Positions 43,980 to 57,100 of a stretch of 64,000 nucleotides of DNA are shown here, piece by piece. The position numbers and the translations under genes are program-made. This stretch comes from Zeugodacus cucurbitae. Lineage: Eukaryota > Arthropoda > Insecta > Diptera > Tephritidae. The notes under the pieces are model-generated. The model saw only the letters and a list, made by a program, of their open reading frames with translations, did no database searches and was not told the DNA's origin. Where the stretch lies: assembly GCF_028554725.1 (NCBI RefSeq), contig NC_071672.1, forward strand, positions 32,570,944 through 32,634,943, written 5' to 3'. How positions within the stretch are numbered: the stretch's first letter is position 1; each line of letters starts with the position of its first letter.

Positions 43980-45278
43980 GTAATAATACTTCGCGCTTTT
44001 TTACTGCATAGAATTCTGCATAATGTGTTAGAAGTATATTAATATGTTTGTACCATATCTGAATGTAATATTCTGTGCTGGTTCCATCCCTGTGGAATAT
44101 TTATATATTACTAGCAGACCCGGCCACTCGTTTTTGTGGCTAAGGTATACTATACATTAAATTAGGAAATATTTCAATGCAGAGAAATATTTTTTACGCA
44201 TAAAGACGAAAACGTTATAGCCGATAAATTTTAAAATGATTGAGAGACATTATTGAGGATCTGTGTTAAGCGTAAATCATCAATTTCTCACAATTTTTCG
44301 ATATATACGTACTTTCTAATCCTTCCCTGGTCTTCCATAAATATCTCAAAACTAAAATTAGCCAGATCGGTTTGGCCCTTATCGACTTTTTTCGAGACTA
44401 ACGACACAAATTGTTTGTATGGGTGATTAGAAAATTGTGAATTTAAGAGTTTTTCAGGCAATTTTTCTCTCCGTAAGAACCATCCCGGTACCTCTGAAAA
44501 CATTCTAAACAAAGAATTTGCGAAATCGGTTCAGTGGTTCTCGAGTTATGCGCTTAGCAACACATTTTGCGATTCATTTTTATATTATAGATATGTGTTT
44601 TATACTCAACCCTCATGTACTATATATGCTGTTTTTCGTTATTCTATTGGACTTTATTTCAAATTGTGTGTAAAAAAATTACATCAATAAATTGCGAGAG
44701 TATAAAATGTTCGGTTGCCTTTCCTTACTTGTTACAAATTGTTTTGGGCTATCGACACAGCCTTATACAATTGAACAATGATAAAAAGATTTTAACAAAG
44801 CAACAATGACAACTTTCAAAATATTATTAGTTTTTGTTTTGTTTTTTTTTTTTATAATTTTGTTGTCAATTCAAATAAAATCATCTTTTTGTTATCTTCC
44901 TCACAATTTTTCGATATATACTCACTTTCTAATCCTTCCCTGGTCTTCCATAAACATCTCAAAACTAAAATTAGCCAGATCGGTTTGGCCCTTCTCGACT
45001 TTTTTCGAGACTAACGACACAAATTGTTTGTATGGGTGATTAGAAAATTGTGAATTTAAGACTTTTTCAGGCAATTTTTCTAATTTTTCTCTCCGTAAGA
45101 ACCATCCCGGTACCTCAGAAAACATTCTAAACAAAGAATTTGCGAAATCGGTTCAGTGGTTCTCGAGTTACATATGCGCTTAGCAACACATTTTGCGATT
45201 CATTTTAATATTATAGATGTATGTTTTATAGTCAATGTGTATTCGATAATGTGTACTGTATTTATTTTATTTCTTTAG
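43980..45278 (+). other. bt: bt intron (1.3 kb) with a duplicated repeat
   Basis: Almost the whole intron is repeat DNA (44105-45231); only its margins are unique. Acceptor ttatttctttag at 45278. Confidence 0.7.
44105..45231. repeat. About 325-bp direct duplication flanking a fragment of the 1.3-kb repeat
   Basis: 44286-44606 and 44900-45231 are nearly identical, from cacaatttttcgatatatac to gcgattcatttt and tattatagat. Between them 44626-44735 matches the right end of the repeat at 9757-11066 (attgcgagagtataaaatgt, ccttccttacttgtt). The first unit is preceded by ctagcagacccggccactcg, the head of another dispersed repeat type, absent before the second unit. Confidence 0.75.
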
Positions 45279-46991
45279 TCAACGGTACAAGACAAACGCC
45301 CGTAGAGGCCAAATTAGTCAAGGATGGTAAACCATTGCCTGTTAAAGAAGTTGAAGTGGCTGTAACTGAGGACAAAATAACCTTCAAAGTTAAGAAACCA
45401 GCTCGGGAGCTTTCAGGTCCATATGAAATCAAATTATCTAATGGCCAAGGTGAAGATGTTAAGAATGTAACAGTTATATTCCAAGACGTACCGCAGCCAC
45501 CTCGAAATGTGGATGTTATTGAAGTTTTCCAGACATCTTGCAAGGTGACTTTCGTTAAACCCGACGACGATGGTGGTTCACCAATTATTAAATATGTCGT
45601 CGAACGCCAAGACTTGAGCAAAAAGCAAAGTTGGGAAGTTGTCGCTGAGGTTTTGCCACAAGAAAAACTCGCTAAGAAGATTGAAGACCTAACGCCAAAG
45701 AGACAGTACAGATTCCGTATACGTGCTGTTAATAAGATCGGTCCATCGGACCCTGCCCCTTTCAAAAATATTGTGTTAGCCAAAGATCCATGGGATGAAC
45801 CAGGCAAACCGAAAAATGTTGATCTTACCGATTGGGATAAGGATCATGCTGATCTGAAATGGGATGCACCCGATAGTGATGGTGGTGATCCAATAACTGC
45901 TTATATAATTGAATATAAAGAAAAATTCTCCAATGATTGGGTAGCTGGTAAGGAAGTGCCCGGCGATGCACGTGCGGGTACAGTGGATGGACTAAAAGAA
46001 GGACAACAGTATGAATTCCGAATCCGTGCTGTTAACAAGGCTGGTCCAGGTGAACCCAGTGACAAAACCAAAGCTATAATTGCTAAATGTCGATTTGTAA
46101 AGCCATTCATTGTTGGTGATGGCCTGAAAAATATTGTAGTTAAAAGAGGTCAAACCATACGTTTTGATATTAAATATGATGGTGAACCAGAACCTGCAGC
46201 TAAATGGTGCAAAAGTACACAAGATTTGGTATTCGATGGGCAACGCATTATACTTGATCAAATGGAAAGAAATTCATGCATTACAATTAAAAAAGCAATT
46301 CGTAAAGATACTAGTTTGTACAAGATAGTCCTGTCTAATAGCTCTGGTACCATTGAAAGCGAAGCACAGGTAACTGTGTTGGACAAACCATTAGCTCCCG
46401 GCGGTCCAATGGAACCTGAAGAAGTGCGAGCTGATCATATCAAAATGAAATGGAAGCGTCCACAAGATGATGGTGGTTGCGAAATAACTGGTTATGCATT
46501 GGAAAGAATGGATGAAGAAACAGGACGTTGGATACCAGCGGGTGAAGTGGGCCCCGACGAGACATCATTCAATTTTAAGGGACTTACACCTAATAAAAAA
46601 TATAAATTCCGCGTCAAGGCGCTTAATAAAGAGGGTGAATCTGAGCCATTAGAAACCAGCGAGCCTATCCTTGCCAAGAATCCTTACGATCCGCCAAGTC
46701 CGCCTGGCAAACCAGAAATTGATGATTACGACAATAAGAGCGTTACACTCAAATGGAAGCGTCCACCATCGGATGGTGGTAGACCAATATTGAATTACAT
46801 CATTGAAGTGAAAGACAAATTCTCGCCAACGTGGAGTGAAATAGCCAAAACTGAAGGCCCCACACCAGAATGCTATGTCGATGGACTTAAGGAAAAAATG
46901 GTATACCAATTTAGGGTACGTGCTGTTAATAAAGCAGGCGCCTCCGAACCTTCCGAACCCACCGGCAATCACTTATGCAAACATAGAAATC
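45279..46991 (+). CDS. bt: Projectin core exon: end of sixth Ig, Fn3-Fn3-Ig module 1, Fn3-Fn3 of module 2
   Basis: A 1,713-nt exon, phase 1 to phase 1. After the Ig end (LSGPYEIKLSNGQGEDVKN) come Fn3 (VPQPPRNVDVIEV), Fn3 (DPWDEPGKPKNVDLTDW), Ig (RFVKPFIVGDGLKNIVV), Fn3 (KPLAPGGPMEPEEV) and Fn3 (NPYDPPSPPGKPEIDDY). Fn3 units carry the usual YxFRVxAxNxxG close, e.g. QYEFRIRAVNKAGPGEPS. This starts the regular core of the thick-filament-associated rod. The ORF runs on past the donor (gtaagt at 46992) to a stop at 47065, which is intron. Confidence 0.97.
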
Positions 46992-47555
46992 GTAAGTTAG
47001 CTAACCTATGTTATTTACAGCTGTTGTTACCAAATTGTGAGATATCGATGAAAAAGCTTAGCTAGCAAAAATCTAATGCTTTCAATTGTAAAACATATGC
47101 AATTAGGACTAGGGGTAACGAAAACTTACGGAATAATATAATGTATTAAATAAATACCTGTATTCATAAACGTTGTTGAAGCGATCGTTGAATACTAACC
47201 AATTATGTGAAAACATTTAGTAAGTAAAGATTTCAAACTAATTATACGGTAACTAAGTATATGTTGCAGAGTAAGTGAAGTGAAATCAGTCAATGTCCCA
47301 ACAATCGTATCTTCATTTCGGAGCTAACACTAACTAATTCTTTTCCTTATCCATATTATTTTGCTAGTAATAAGTTAGTATTGTATTGGTATTAGTATTA
47401 TTTGTATATTCAAATAAGCATATAACTACTATGTATCTAAGTATGTTTTCTCGATATCCTTTTGACTATTACCCAATTTGTATACTATTCCTTCTGTGAT
47501 AACGATTTCACTAAACACATGTTATTGATATTAATTTACACGCAAAATTCGGCAG
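46992..47555 (+). other. bt: bt intron (564 nt), nothing recognised
   Basis: AT-rich intron between phase-1 sites at the start of the Ig of module 2. No coding or repeat feature seen. Confidence 0.7.
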
Positions 47556-48455
47556 TCAAACCACAAATCGATCGTTCAACATTTAAGCGGGTCATAATCA
47601 AGACTGGCCGCACCCACAAATGGTCAGTTGATGTTATTGGTGAACCAGTTCCAACTTTGCATTGGAGTTGGCGCGATGATATACCACTTTCCACCGGCGA
47701 TCGCATTAAAATTGAGAATGTCGATTATCATACCGACTTCGTAATAACAAATGTAGTGCGTAAAGACAGCGGTTTGTATACCCTAAAAGCTGAAAATCGC
47801 AATGGTGTGGATAAAGAGACAGTGGAGTTGGTTGTGCATGGCAAACCAACATCGCCGAAAGGACCGCTGACCGTAAGCGATGTAACTGCGAACGGTTGCA
47901 AGTTGCAATGGAAAAAGCCCGAAGATGATGGCGGTGTACCAATTAAAGAGTATGTTGTCGAAAAAATGGACACAGCTACTGGCAAGTGGGTGCGCGTAGG
48001 ACGCTCTCCTGGTGAAAAGGAGCCGCCCAGCTTTGATGTGACTGGCTTAAATCCGGGATCCGAATACATGTTCCGTGTTTGCGCTGTTAACGAGGAAGGT
48101 GAATCTGAACCGTTGACCACATTGGTCGGCGTAGTTGCAAAAGATCCATACGACGAACCAAATAAACCAGGAACTCCCGAAGTCACTGACTTCGACAACC
48201 AAAATATTTCCATTAAGTGGACACCACCTAAAAATGATGGTGGTGCACCAATCGAGAAATATATAATTGAGAAAAAGGATAAAACAAAGCCCGATTGGGA
48301 AAAGGCTATTGAAGTTCCCGGAAATCAATTAGATGCTTGCATAGCTGGATTACAAGAGTATGGCGAATATCAATTTAGAGTTATTGCTATAAATAAGGCC
48401 GGTCCATCGCCTCCTTCAGATGCTAGCAAAGTTCAAGTTGCCAAATATAAGAAAC
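47556..48455 (+). CDS. bt: Projectin core exon: Ig of module 2, Fn3-Fn3 of module 3
   Basis: A 900-nt exon, phase 1 to phase 1, equal to three domains. Ig begins at the split Leu codon L-KPQIDRSTFKRVIIKTG and closes with RKDSGLYTLKAENRNGVD. Fn3 units begin KPTSPKGPLTVSDV and DPYDEPNKPGTPEVTDF and close YMFRVCAVNEEGESEP and YQFRVIAINKAGPSPPS. Its borders fall at the Ig start, the recurrent intron position in this part of the gene. Confidence 0.97.
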
Positions 48456-48528
48456 GTAAGTGAAATTTTTCTATTCATATACGTATGTATCACTAAATTG
48501 GACATATATTATTTTATTTCCGTATTAG

Positions 48529-49292
48529 TTAAACCAAGAATCGATCGGACAAATCTGAAGCCACTCTTAATACGTGCTGGCAAGCCTATTAAATATGATG
48601 TCAATGTACGCGGTGAACCGCCACCGACCATTGCTTGGTATCAAAATGACAAGGAATTGAAACCTGAGGAGTTGCCTTCGAATTATGAGATTAAAAACGT
48701 ACCACATAATACCAAAATATCTATCGTTGAAACGGAACGCAAGCACACTGGTACCTATAAGATACGTGCGGTAAATGAGCACGGTGAGGATGAAGCTGAT
48801 GTTGAAGTTAACATCTTAGGACCACCAGCTAAACCGAAAGGGCCGCTTGAAGTTAAGGATGTAACGAAAGATAGTTGTAAACTGAAATGGAAAAAACCAG
48901 AAGATGATGGGGGCAAGCCAATTACAGCCTATCAAGTTGAGAAGTTTGACAAGAAACAAGGTCGTTGGGTACCAGTTGGGCGCACCTCAGGCAATGATAC
49001 CGAAATCGATGTCAAAGGCCTTCAAGAGGGCCATGAATATCAATTCCGGGTCAAGGCCATCAATGAGGAAGGTGAATCAGAACCACTTGAAAGTGACGGT
49101 AGTATTGTCGCTAAAGATCCTTACACCGTTGCTGGCAAACCTAGCTTGCCAAAGATTGATGATTATAACGAACACATGGTTAAACTAAAATGGGAACCTC
49201 CCAGTGATAATGGAGGTGCGCCAATCACGGGCTATGTAATTGAAAAGAAAGACAAATTCTCCCCCGTTTGGGATGAGGTGTTAGTTACAGAT
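48529..49292 (+). CDS. bt: Projectin core exon: Ig of module 3, Fn3 and part of second Fn3 of module 4
   Basis: A 764-nt exon, phase 1 in, phase 0 out (donor gtgagt). Ig: L-KPRIDRTNLKPLLIRAG to HTGTYKIRAVNEHGEDEA. Fn3: PPAKPKGPLEVKDV to YQFRVKAINEEGESEP. The second Fn3 (DPYTVAGKPSLPKIDDY) is interrupted after EVLVTD by a 61-nt intron and completed in the next exon. This is one of only two phase-0 introns in the core and falls inside a domain. Confidence 0.96.
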
Positions 49293-49353
49293 GTGAGTAT
49301 AAATATTCTGCACTTGTAATTAAAAATTATAATCGATACTTCCCTACCTCCAG

Positions 49354-49489
49354 ACACCTAATCCTGAGGCAACAGTTGAGGGCCTAGTTGAAGGCAACGT
49401 CTATCAATTCCGTGTACGTGCTGTAAATAAAGCCGGTCCTGGCGAGCCTAGTGCTGCAACGGAACCTCACATTGCTAAGCCGAGAAATT
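49354..49489 (+). CDS. bt: Projectin core exon: end of second Fn3 of module 4
   Basis: A 136-nt exon, phase 0 in, phase 1 out. It reads TPNPEATVEGLVEGNVYQF then RVRAVNKAGPGEPSAATEP and HIAKPRN, the second half of the Fn3 started in the previous exon. Acceptor cctccag, donor gtaaga at 49490. Confidence 0.95.
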
Positions 49490-49676
49490 GTAAGAAAATC
49501 ACATCCGGTCACGTGTGCCAAATACTACTGTGCTATGCTGCTTCTTGCTTTCTCAATAACAACATTTAATATAAGGTCTTACTTTTCAGGAAACATTAAT
49601 TGCTACGCAAAGCTTTTTTGTTGAAATCTACTTTTATTTTTAGTTGCAACACTAATAAACCTTTAATGATTCTTAG

Positions 49677-50567
49677 TGAAACCTCACATTAACCGTGACA
49701 AGATGAAACCCATTAAGGTGCGAGCAGGACAAACGGTTAAACTTGATATTGACGTTAAAGGTGAGCCAGCACCAACGCTTACATGGACATTAAAGGAGAA
49801 AGAACTATCCAGTGATAACCAAATGCGTTTGGAAAATGAGGACTATAACACGAAACTAACGATACTAGACACAACACGTGCCCAAACCGGCATTTATAAA
49901 TTGAAAGCTGAAAATAGAAATGGTGTCGATGAAGCCGAAGTGGAAATTATTATACTTGACAAACCCGCAAAACCAGAAGGACCACTGGAACCATTTGACG
50001 TACATAAGGAGGGCTGCAAATTGAAATGGAAGCAACCAAAGGATGATGGTGGCGTACCACTGACTGGTTATGTAATTGAAAAAATGGACACAGCAGTTGG
50101 ACGTTGGGTGCCAGCTGGCTCTGTAGATCCTGAAAAGACAGAACATGAAATTAAGGGACTTGAGCCTAACCATCGTTATCAGTTCCGTGTAAAGGCAGTT
50201 AACGAAGAAGGTGAATCAGAGCCTTTAGAAAATGAGAATATTGTCGTGGCGAAGAATCCATTTGACGTGTCCGCACCACCTGGTTTACCAGAGTTGGAAG
50301 ACTGGGACGAACATCATGTTAAACTAAAATGGGAGCCACCAATTCGCGATGGCGGTGCGCCAATTACCGGCTATATAATTGAAATGATGGACAAGGACTC
50401 TGGTGAATTTGTCAAAGCTGCGGAAGTTGACGGTCCAATATGTAAGGGCACAGTTAAAAAACTAGATGAAGGACAGCAGTATAAATTTAGAGTACGTGCG
50501 GTAAATAAAGCCGGTCCTTCAGAGCCATCTGAACAAACAAATTGGCATACAGCGAAGCCACGATTCC
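49677..50567 (+). CDS. bt: Projectin core exon: Ig of module 4, Fn3-Fn3 of module 5
   Basis: An 891-nt exon, phase 1 to phase 1. Ig: L-KPHINRDKMKPIKVRAG to QTGIYKLKAENRNGVDEA. Fn3: KPAKPEGPLEPFDVHKEG and NPFDVSAPPGLPELEDW. The second Fn3 reads YIIEMMDKDSGEFV, where most other modules read IEKKDK, and closes YKFRVRAVNKAGPSEPS. Donor gtaagt. Confidence 0.97.
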
Positions 50568-50659
50568 GTAAGTATTATATACTTAATTACTAAAATATTT
50601 AAATAAATTTTAAAGAGTTATTTTAAATTGCATTAAATTTGGAATCGTTTGTTTTTCAG

Positions 50660-53332
50660 TAAAACCACATATTGATCGCACAAATTTGAAACCAGTTATT
50701 GTGAAAGTTGGTCTATCCATAAGTTTAGATATTAATGTTAAAGGTGAACCAGCGCCGAAAATTGAATGGTTCTTTAAAGACCAACCACTGGTATCCGACG
50801 AAGAAGGTATTAAGATTGATAGTGTTGACTACAATACAAAATTCTTTGTGATGCGTGCTAAACGTCCACAAAGTGGCAAGTATGTTATAAAAGCCACAAA
50901 TGAAGTTGGCGAAGATACTGCTGAACTAGATGTTACTGTTTTGGGTAAGCCCGGAAAACCAAAAGGTCCACTACAAGTTAATGACATCACTAAACATGGT
51001 TGTAAATTGAAATGGGAAAAACCATTGGATGATGGTGGCGCTCCAATCGATTATTATGAAATTGAAAAACTAGATCCACATACAGGTCAATGGTTACCAT
51101 GTGGAAAGAGCACTGAACCCGAAGCCAAGATAATAGGTCTGCAAGAAGGTAAACCGTATAAATTCCGTGTAAAAGCTATCAACAAGGAAGGTGAATCGGA
51201 ACCTTTAGAAACTGAAAAACCAATTATCGCGAAGAATCCATTTGATGAACCAGACAAACCTGGCCGACCAGAGCCAACCAACTGGGATAAAGATTTTATC
51301 GATTTGGCGTGGGACCCACCAAGCAACGATGGTGGTGCACCAATTCAAAAGTATATTATACAAATGCACGACAAATCTGGACGCGGCTGGGTTGACGCTG
51401 CTACGGTACCTGGAGATCATACCAAAGGTACGGTTACTAACGTAGAAGAAGGGCATGAGTATGAATTCCGTATTGTGGCAGTGAACAAAGCTGGTCCTAG
51501 TGAACCTAGCGATGTTTCAAAATCAGTTGTTGCCAAACCGCGATTCCTTAAACCTCATATTGATCGCAAAGCTTTACAAAAGAAAGTACTGCGTAGCGGA
51601 CAAATGTTACATATGGAAGCGGCTGTAAAAGCCGAACCACCCGCTAAAGTGACCTGGACCTACAATGGTCAGGTGCTCAAAACAAACGAACGCATTAAAA
51701 TTGAAAATGAAGATTATAAAACTACATTCATTATGCCAAAAGTTAGGCGTGCAGACAAAGGTATCTATATTGTAACAGCTAAAAATGATTCCGGCACTGA
51801 CACTGTTGAAGTGGAATTAGAAGTACTATGCAAGCCAGGTACTCCAAAGGGCCCGCTTGCTGTTTCTGATGTTACTGCCGAATCGGTTCATTTGAAATGG
51901 GACAAACCCGACGATGATGGTGGAGAACCAATTGAACACTATGTTGTTGAACGCATGGATACTGAAACTGGTCGTTGGGTACCAATATGCACAACTAAGT
52001 CACCAGAAGCCGATGTAACTGGTTTGGTTGAAGGTAAACAATACTTGTTCCGAGTGAAAGCTGTCAATGCGGAGGGTGATTCGGAACCTTTAGTCACCGA
52101 GACACCAACCACAGCTAAAAATCCATACGATGCTGCTAATGCACCAGGGAAACCACAAGTCACTGATTGGTCTGCTAATCATGCTGATTTAAGTTGGCGT
52201 CCCCCAGAGGATGATGGTGGTGCGCCGATTACTGGTTATGTAGTAGAAAAGAAAGATAATAACACCGGAAAATGGCAAAAGATTTTAGAAACGAACACAC
52301 CCGACTGTAAAGCTCGAGTTCCAGATTTAATCGAAGGCACGAAATACCAGTTCAGAGTAAAGGCCGTGAACAAGGCCGGGCAGAGTAAGCCTTCTGAAGC
52401 TTCTGAACAGATGACGGCAAAGGACCGTTTTGCACCACCTAAAATTGATAGAACACACATAAAGGACATAACAATCAAAGCTGGACAGCATGTGCGTCTT
52501 GATATTAAAGTATCGGGAGAACCTCCAGCAACTAAAACATGGTTCCACAATAAAGCTCGCATTGAAGATCAAACCGATGATATAAATATCGACTTGGAGC
52601 AATATCGTACCAAATTTTCTATTCCTATTGCGAAGCGTAAGAATACTGGAAAATATACAATCAAGGCTGAAAACGATTCAGGTCATGATGAGGCTACATT
52701 TGAAATCACAGTTTTGGATAAACCAGATAAGCCCGAAGGACCATTGCGTGTATCAGATGTACACAAAGAAGGTTGTAAAATAAAATGGAATCCACCTTTA
52801 GATGATGGTGGTTTGCCAATTGAATACTATGTCGTTGAGAAAATGGATGTGGGATCAGGCCGTTGGTTACCGGCAGCACGAGTTAAAGAACCTTTTGCTG
52901 AGCTCAATAATTTAGAACCTGGTCAGGAATATAAATTCCGCGTAGTGGCAGTAAATACTGAGGGCGAATCAGAACCCCTAGATGGGGAGCAGTCAGTTAT
53001 CGCGAAGAATCCATTCGATGAACCTGGCAAACCAAGTACTCCCGAAGCTTTTGACTGGGATAAGGATCATGTAGATTTGGTATGGAAGCCACCACTAAAT
53101 GATGGAGGCGCACCAATTACTGGTTATGTTATTGAAAAACGGGAAAAAGGTTCTGATCGCTGGATCAAAGCAGCAGAAGTACCAGCCGGACCCAGTGTTG
53201 GTGAGTGTAAAGGCACTGTACCAAACCTTGACGAGAATTGTGAATATGAATTCCGCGTAAAAGCCGTAAACAAAGCTGGCCCTGGAGAGCCATCTGATGC
53301 AAGCAAGTCCGTAATTACAAAACCAAGGAAAT
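50660..53332 (+). CDS. bt: Projectin core exon: Ig of module 5 through Fn3-Fn3 of module 8 (nine domains)
   Basis: A 2,673-nt exon, phase 1 to phase 1, encoding about 891 residues in nine domains: Ig (KPHIDRTNLKPVIVKVG); module 6 Fn3 (KPGKPKGPLQVNDI), Fn3 (NPFDEPDKPGRPEPTNW), Ig (FLKPHIDRKALQKKVLRSG); module 7 Fn3 (KPGTPKGPLAVSDV), Fn3 (NPYDAANAPGKPQVTDW), Ig (FAPPKIDRTHIKDITIKAG); module 8 Fn3 (KPDKPEGPLRVSDV), Fn3 (NPFDEPGKPSTPEAFDW). The introns that would be expected at the Ig starts of modules 6 and 7 are absent. Donor gtaagt at 53333. Confidence 0.97.
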
Positions 53333-53395
53333 GTAAGTAAATTAAAATTATTATTTTACGCCAAAAACATTATTTTTTTCGAATATTCATTATAG

Positions 53396-53677
53396 TGGCT
53401 CCGAAAATTGACCGCCGCCATATTCACACCTATAATGTGAAAGCCGGTGAACCAATATTTTTGGATATACAGGTTACGGGCGAACCCGCACCCGATGTTA
53501 CATGGTCCCAATCTGGCAAATCTATAATATCCACATCGAATAAGCGCATTGAAAATGTACCCTACAATACAAAATATGTGAACGCCAGTCCAGAACGTAA
53601 AGACACTGGTTTATATAAAATTGTTGCAACAAATAGATTTGGACAAGATCAAGTTGAATTCCAAATCAATATAATAA
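53396..53677 (+). CDS. bt: Projectin core exon: single Ig of module 8
   Basis: A 282-nt exon with exactly one Ig domain, phase 1 to phase 1: L-APKIDRRHIHTYNVKAG to RKDTGLYKIVATNRFGQDQ. Because it is symmetrical and whole, this domain could be skipped cleanly. The flanking introns are very short (63 and 68 nt). Confidence 0.96.
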
Positions 53678-53745
53678 GTAAGCAATTTTGGTAAAAAGAT
53701 AATTAGTTCAAATTGTAATCAATTATTTTTCACTTAAATAACTAG

Positions 53746-54045
53746 CCAAACCTGGCAAACCCGAAGGCCCGCTGGATGTTTCAAATATTCACAAGGAGGG
53801 TTGTAAGCTTAAGTGGAATAAGCCTAAAGATGATGGCGGCGAACCTATTGAAGGATATTTGGTCGAAAAATTCGATCCCGATACTGGCATTTGGTTGCCC
53901 GTGGGTAAAGCTGATGGACCTGAGTTTGAAGTTGAGGGTTTGATTCCTGGACATGAGTATAAGTTTAGAGTTAAAGCCGTGAACAAAGAAGGCGAATCAG
54001 AACCACTAGAAACGTTTGGATCTATCATAGCTAAGGATCCTTTCG
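53746..54045 (+). CDS. bt: Projectin core exon: single Fn3 of module 9
   Basis: A 300-nt exon with exactly one Fn3 domain, phase 1 to phase 1: T-KPGKPEGPLDVSNIHKEG to YKFRVKAVNKEGESEPLE and AKDPF. Donor gtgaga at 54046; the apparent ORF continues into an 89-nt intron. Like the previous exon it is symmetrical. Confidence 0.96.
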
Positions 54046-54134
54046 GTGAGAACTTCTGTAATTTAAAATATTTAGATTTACTTATTTTAAATTATCATTA
54101 TCTAAGAGTTAACTAACGTTGAATTTTTTTATAG

Positions 54135-57100
54135 TAACGCCATCACAACCTGGTGCACCAGAACCAAAAGATTGGACAGCAAACAAGATTGAACTACTGT
54201 GGCAGGAACCGGCATCTGATGGCGGTTCTCCAATAACCGGTTATATTATAGAAATGAAAGATAAATACAGCCCAATGTGGGAAAAGGCTTTGGAAACAAG
54301 CGATCCTAAACCTACAGCCACCATTCACGGTTTAGTTGAAGGCAATGAATACCAATTCAGAGTCTTGGCGATAAATAAAGCAGGCCCTTCAGAAGCATCT
54401 GATGCTAGTAAACCGTTCACTGCTAAACCACGTTTCCTCGCTCCGAAAATTGACCGACGTAATTTACGTGACGTAACCATATCTGCTGGCGCTCCGCTGA
54501 AATTCGACGCTGTTATTACAGGCGAACCAGCACCTAAAGTTGAATGGCGTTTCAACAACTGTCCCTTGCAATCCAGCAATACCGTTACAATTGAAAGTCC
54601 GGATTATTATACCAAAATTGTTGTTAGACCCACAACACGTGGAGATTCTGGCGAATATGTTGTAACAGCCAATAACAGCTCCGGCAAAGATAGTGTTCTT
54701 ATAAATGTCGTTATAACAGACAAACCCACTCCACCACAAGGTCCACTGCAAATTTCTGATGTCCACAAAGAAGGCTGTCACCTCAAATGGAAGCGTCCAC
54801 TTGATGATGGAGGTACCCCCATTGAATATTTCCAAGTTGAAAAACTTGATATAAAAACTAGTTGTTGGGTACCTGTGTGTCGTTCTAATGAGCCGCAATC
54901 AAATGTTACTGGACTGGAACCAGGCGGCGAATACAAATTCCGTGTGTCGGCTGTAAATTCCGAGGGCGAATCAGCACCGCTGATAGGCGATGAGTCCATA
55001 ATAGCCAAAAATCCATTCGATGAACCAGGAAAGCCACAAAATCTTCGACCCACTGACTGGGATAAGGATCACATTGATTTAGCTTGGATTCCACCACTAA
55101 GTGACGGTGGCTCTCCCATTACGTGCTATATCGTGGAAAAGAAGGACAAGTATGGGCAATGGGAGAAAGCACTTGAAGTGCCGGCTGACCAATGCAAAGC
55201 AACTGTACCTGACTTAATAGAGGGTCAAGCCTACGAGTTCCGCGTATCCGCTGTAAATGCCGGTGGTATTGGTGAACCATCTGATGCTACTGCACCAATT
55301 ATAGCGAAACCCCGTAACAAGGCACCACTAATTGATCGTACAAACCTAATTGAAGTTCGTATAAAAGCTGGTCAACCATTCGCTTTTGATGTAAAAGTAT
55401 CTGGTGAACCAGCCCCACAAACTAAGTGGTTGCTAAAAAAACGTGAGGTAACTTCAAAGGATAATGTGAAAGTCACGCACAGTGACTACAATACCAAACT
55501 AAAAGTTTCAAATGCAACACGCGCAGAGTCTGGTGTATACACCATACATGCTGAGAATGCTTCTGGTGAAGATTCGGCAGATGTTAAGGTTATCGTAATC
55601 GATAAACCGTCTCCACCTAATGGTCCTTTGAAAGTCAGCGATGTTCACGCAAAGGGTTGCACACTTAATTGGAACCCACCAGATGATGATGGTGGTCAAC
55701 CAATTGACTCTTACGTTATTGAAAAACTTGACGAAAATACAGGTCGTTGGGTACCAGCTGGCGAAACTGATGGACCAGAAACTAAATTCAATGTACAAGG
55801 TTTGACACCAGGACATAATTATAAATTCCGTGTTCGTGCTAAAAACCGACAGGGAGTCTCAGATCCTCTTACTACACCACATTCTACAGAAGCGAGGAAT
55901 CCCTACGACGAACCAACTAAGCCAGGCACACCTGTCATTAAAGATTATGATAAGGACTTCGTTGATTTGGAATGGACAAGGCCGGAAAGTGACGGTGGAT
56001 CTCCAATTTCAGGATATGTTATTGAGAAACGCGATAAATATTCACCCGATTGGGAAGAAGTCGCTGTTGTATCAGATGATGTTTGCAATGGTCATGTACC
56101 AAATTTGACTGAAGGTGTTAAATATGAATTCCGTGTACGTGCTATTAATAAGGCAGGAAAGGGTGAACCTAGCGATCCAACAGCACCGCACCTTGCACGA
56201 AGCAAGAATGTTCCACCTAAAATTGACCGTAACTATATGTTAGACATTAAAGTACGTGCCGGTCAAGCATTTGAATTTGATGTGCCAGTAATTGGCGAAC
56301 CAGTTCCTAGTAAAGAATGGACGCATGAAGGAAATGTGGTTCTCAATAGTGATCGTGTAAAAATCGTACATGAAGATTACCGCACGAAGATTCGGGTAGT
56401 AGACTCGAAACGTGTCGATACTGGTGTTTATACCTTAGCTGCTCGCAATATCAATGGCATGGATCGAGCAACAGTTAAGGTAACAGTATTGGACACTCCT
56501 GCACCACCCGAAGGTCCTTTACGACCACAAGATGTTACCAAGAATTCAATAACGCTAAGTTGGCGACCACCTAAAGATGATGGCGGCTCTGAAATTACCC
56601 ATTACGTTGTAGAGAAAATGGATGCTGCAGCAATGCGTTGGATACCAGTTGGTGAAACTCCAGATCTTCAAATTCGCGCAGACAATTTAATTGAGGATCA
56701 CGATTATAATTTCCGCGTACGCGCTGTTAATAAACAAGGTGAATCTCTGCCGTTGGCAACCACACAGTCTATCACAGCTAAAGATCCATTTTCACGGCCT
56801 GATAAACCGGGACAACCACAACCAGTTGATTGGGGTAAAGATTTTGTTGAGCTTGAATGGTCTGCTCCAAAACGAGATGGTGGATCACCGATTACAGGGT
56901 ATATTATTGAAAAGCGACCAAAGTTCGGACAATGGGAAAAGGCAGCAGATATTCCGTCCAGTGAAACTAAAGCTTTGATACCTGATCTGACCGAAAAGGG
57001 CGAATATGAATTCCGTGTAATTGCCGTAAATAAAGCTGGTCGTAGTGACCCATCCGATGCATCAGTACTAGTAACATGCAAACCCAGATTCTTGGCTCCT

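Noticed and set aside
47728..48328. Minus-strand ORFs over the Fn3/Ig core (47728-48213 and others to 62700)
   Set aside because: They mirror the repetitive coding strand and show no independent motif.
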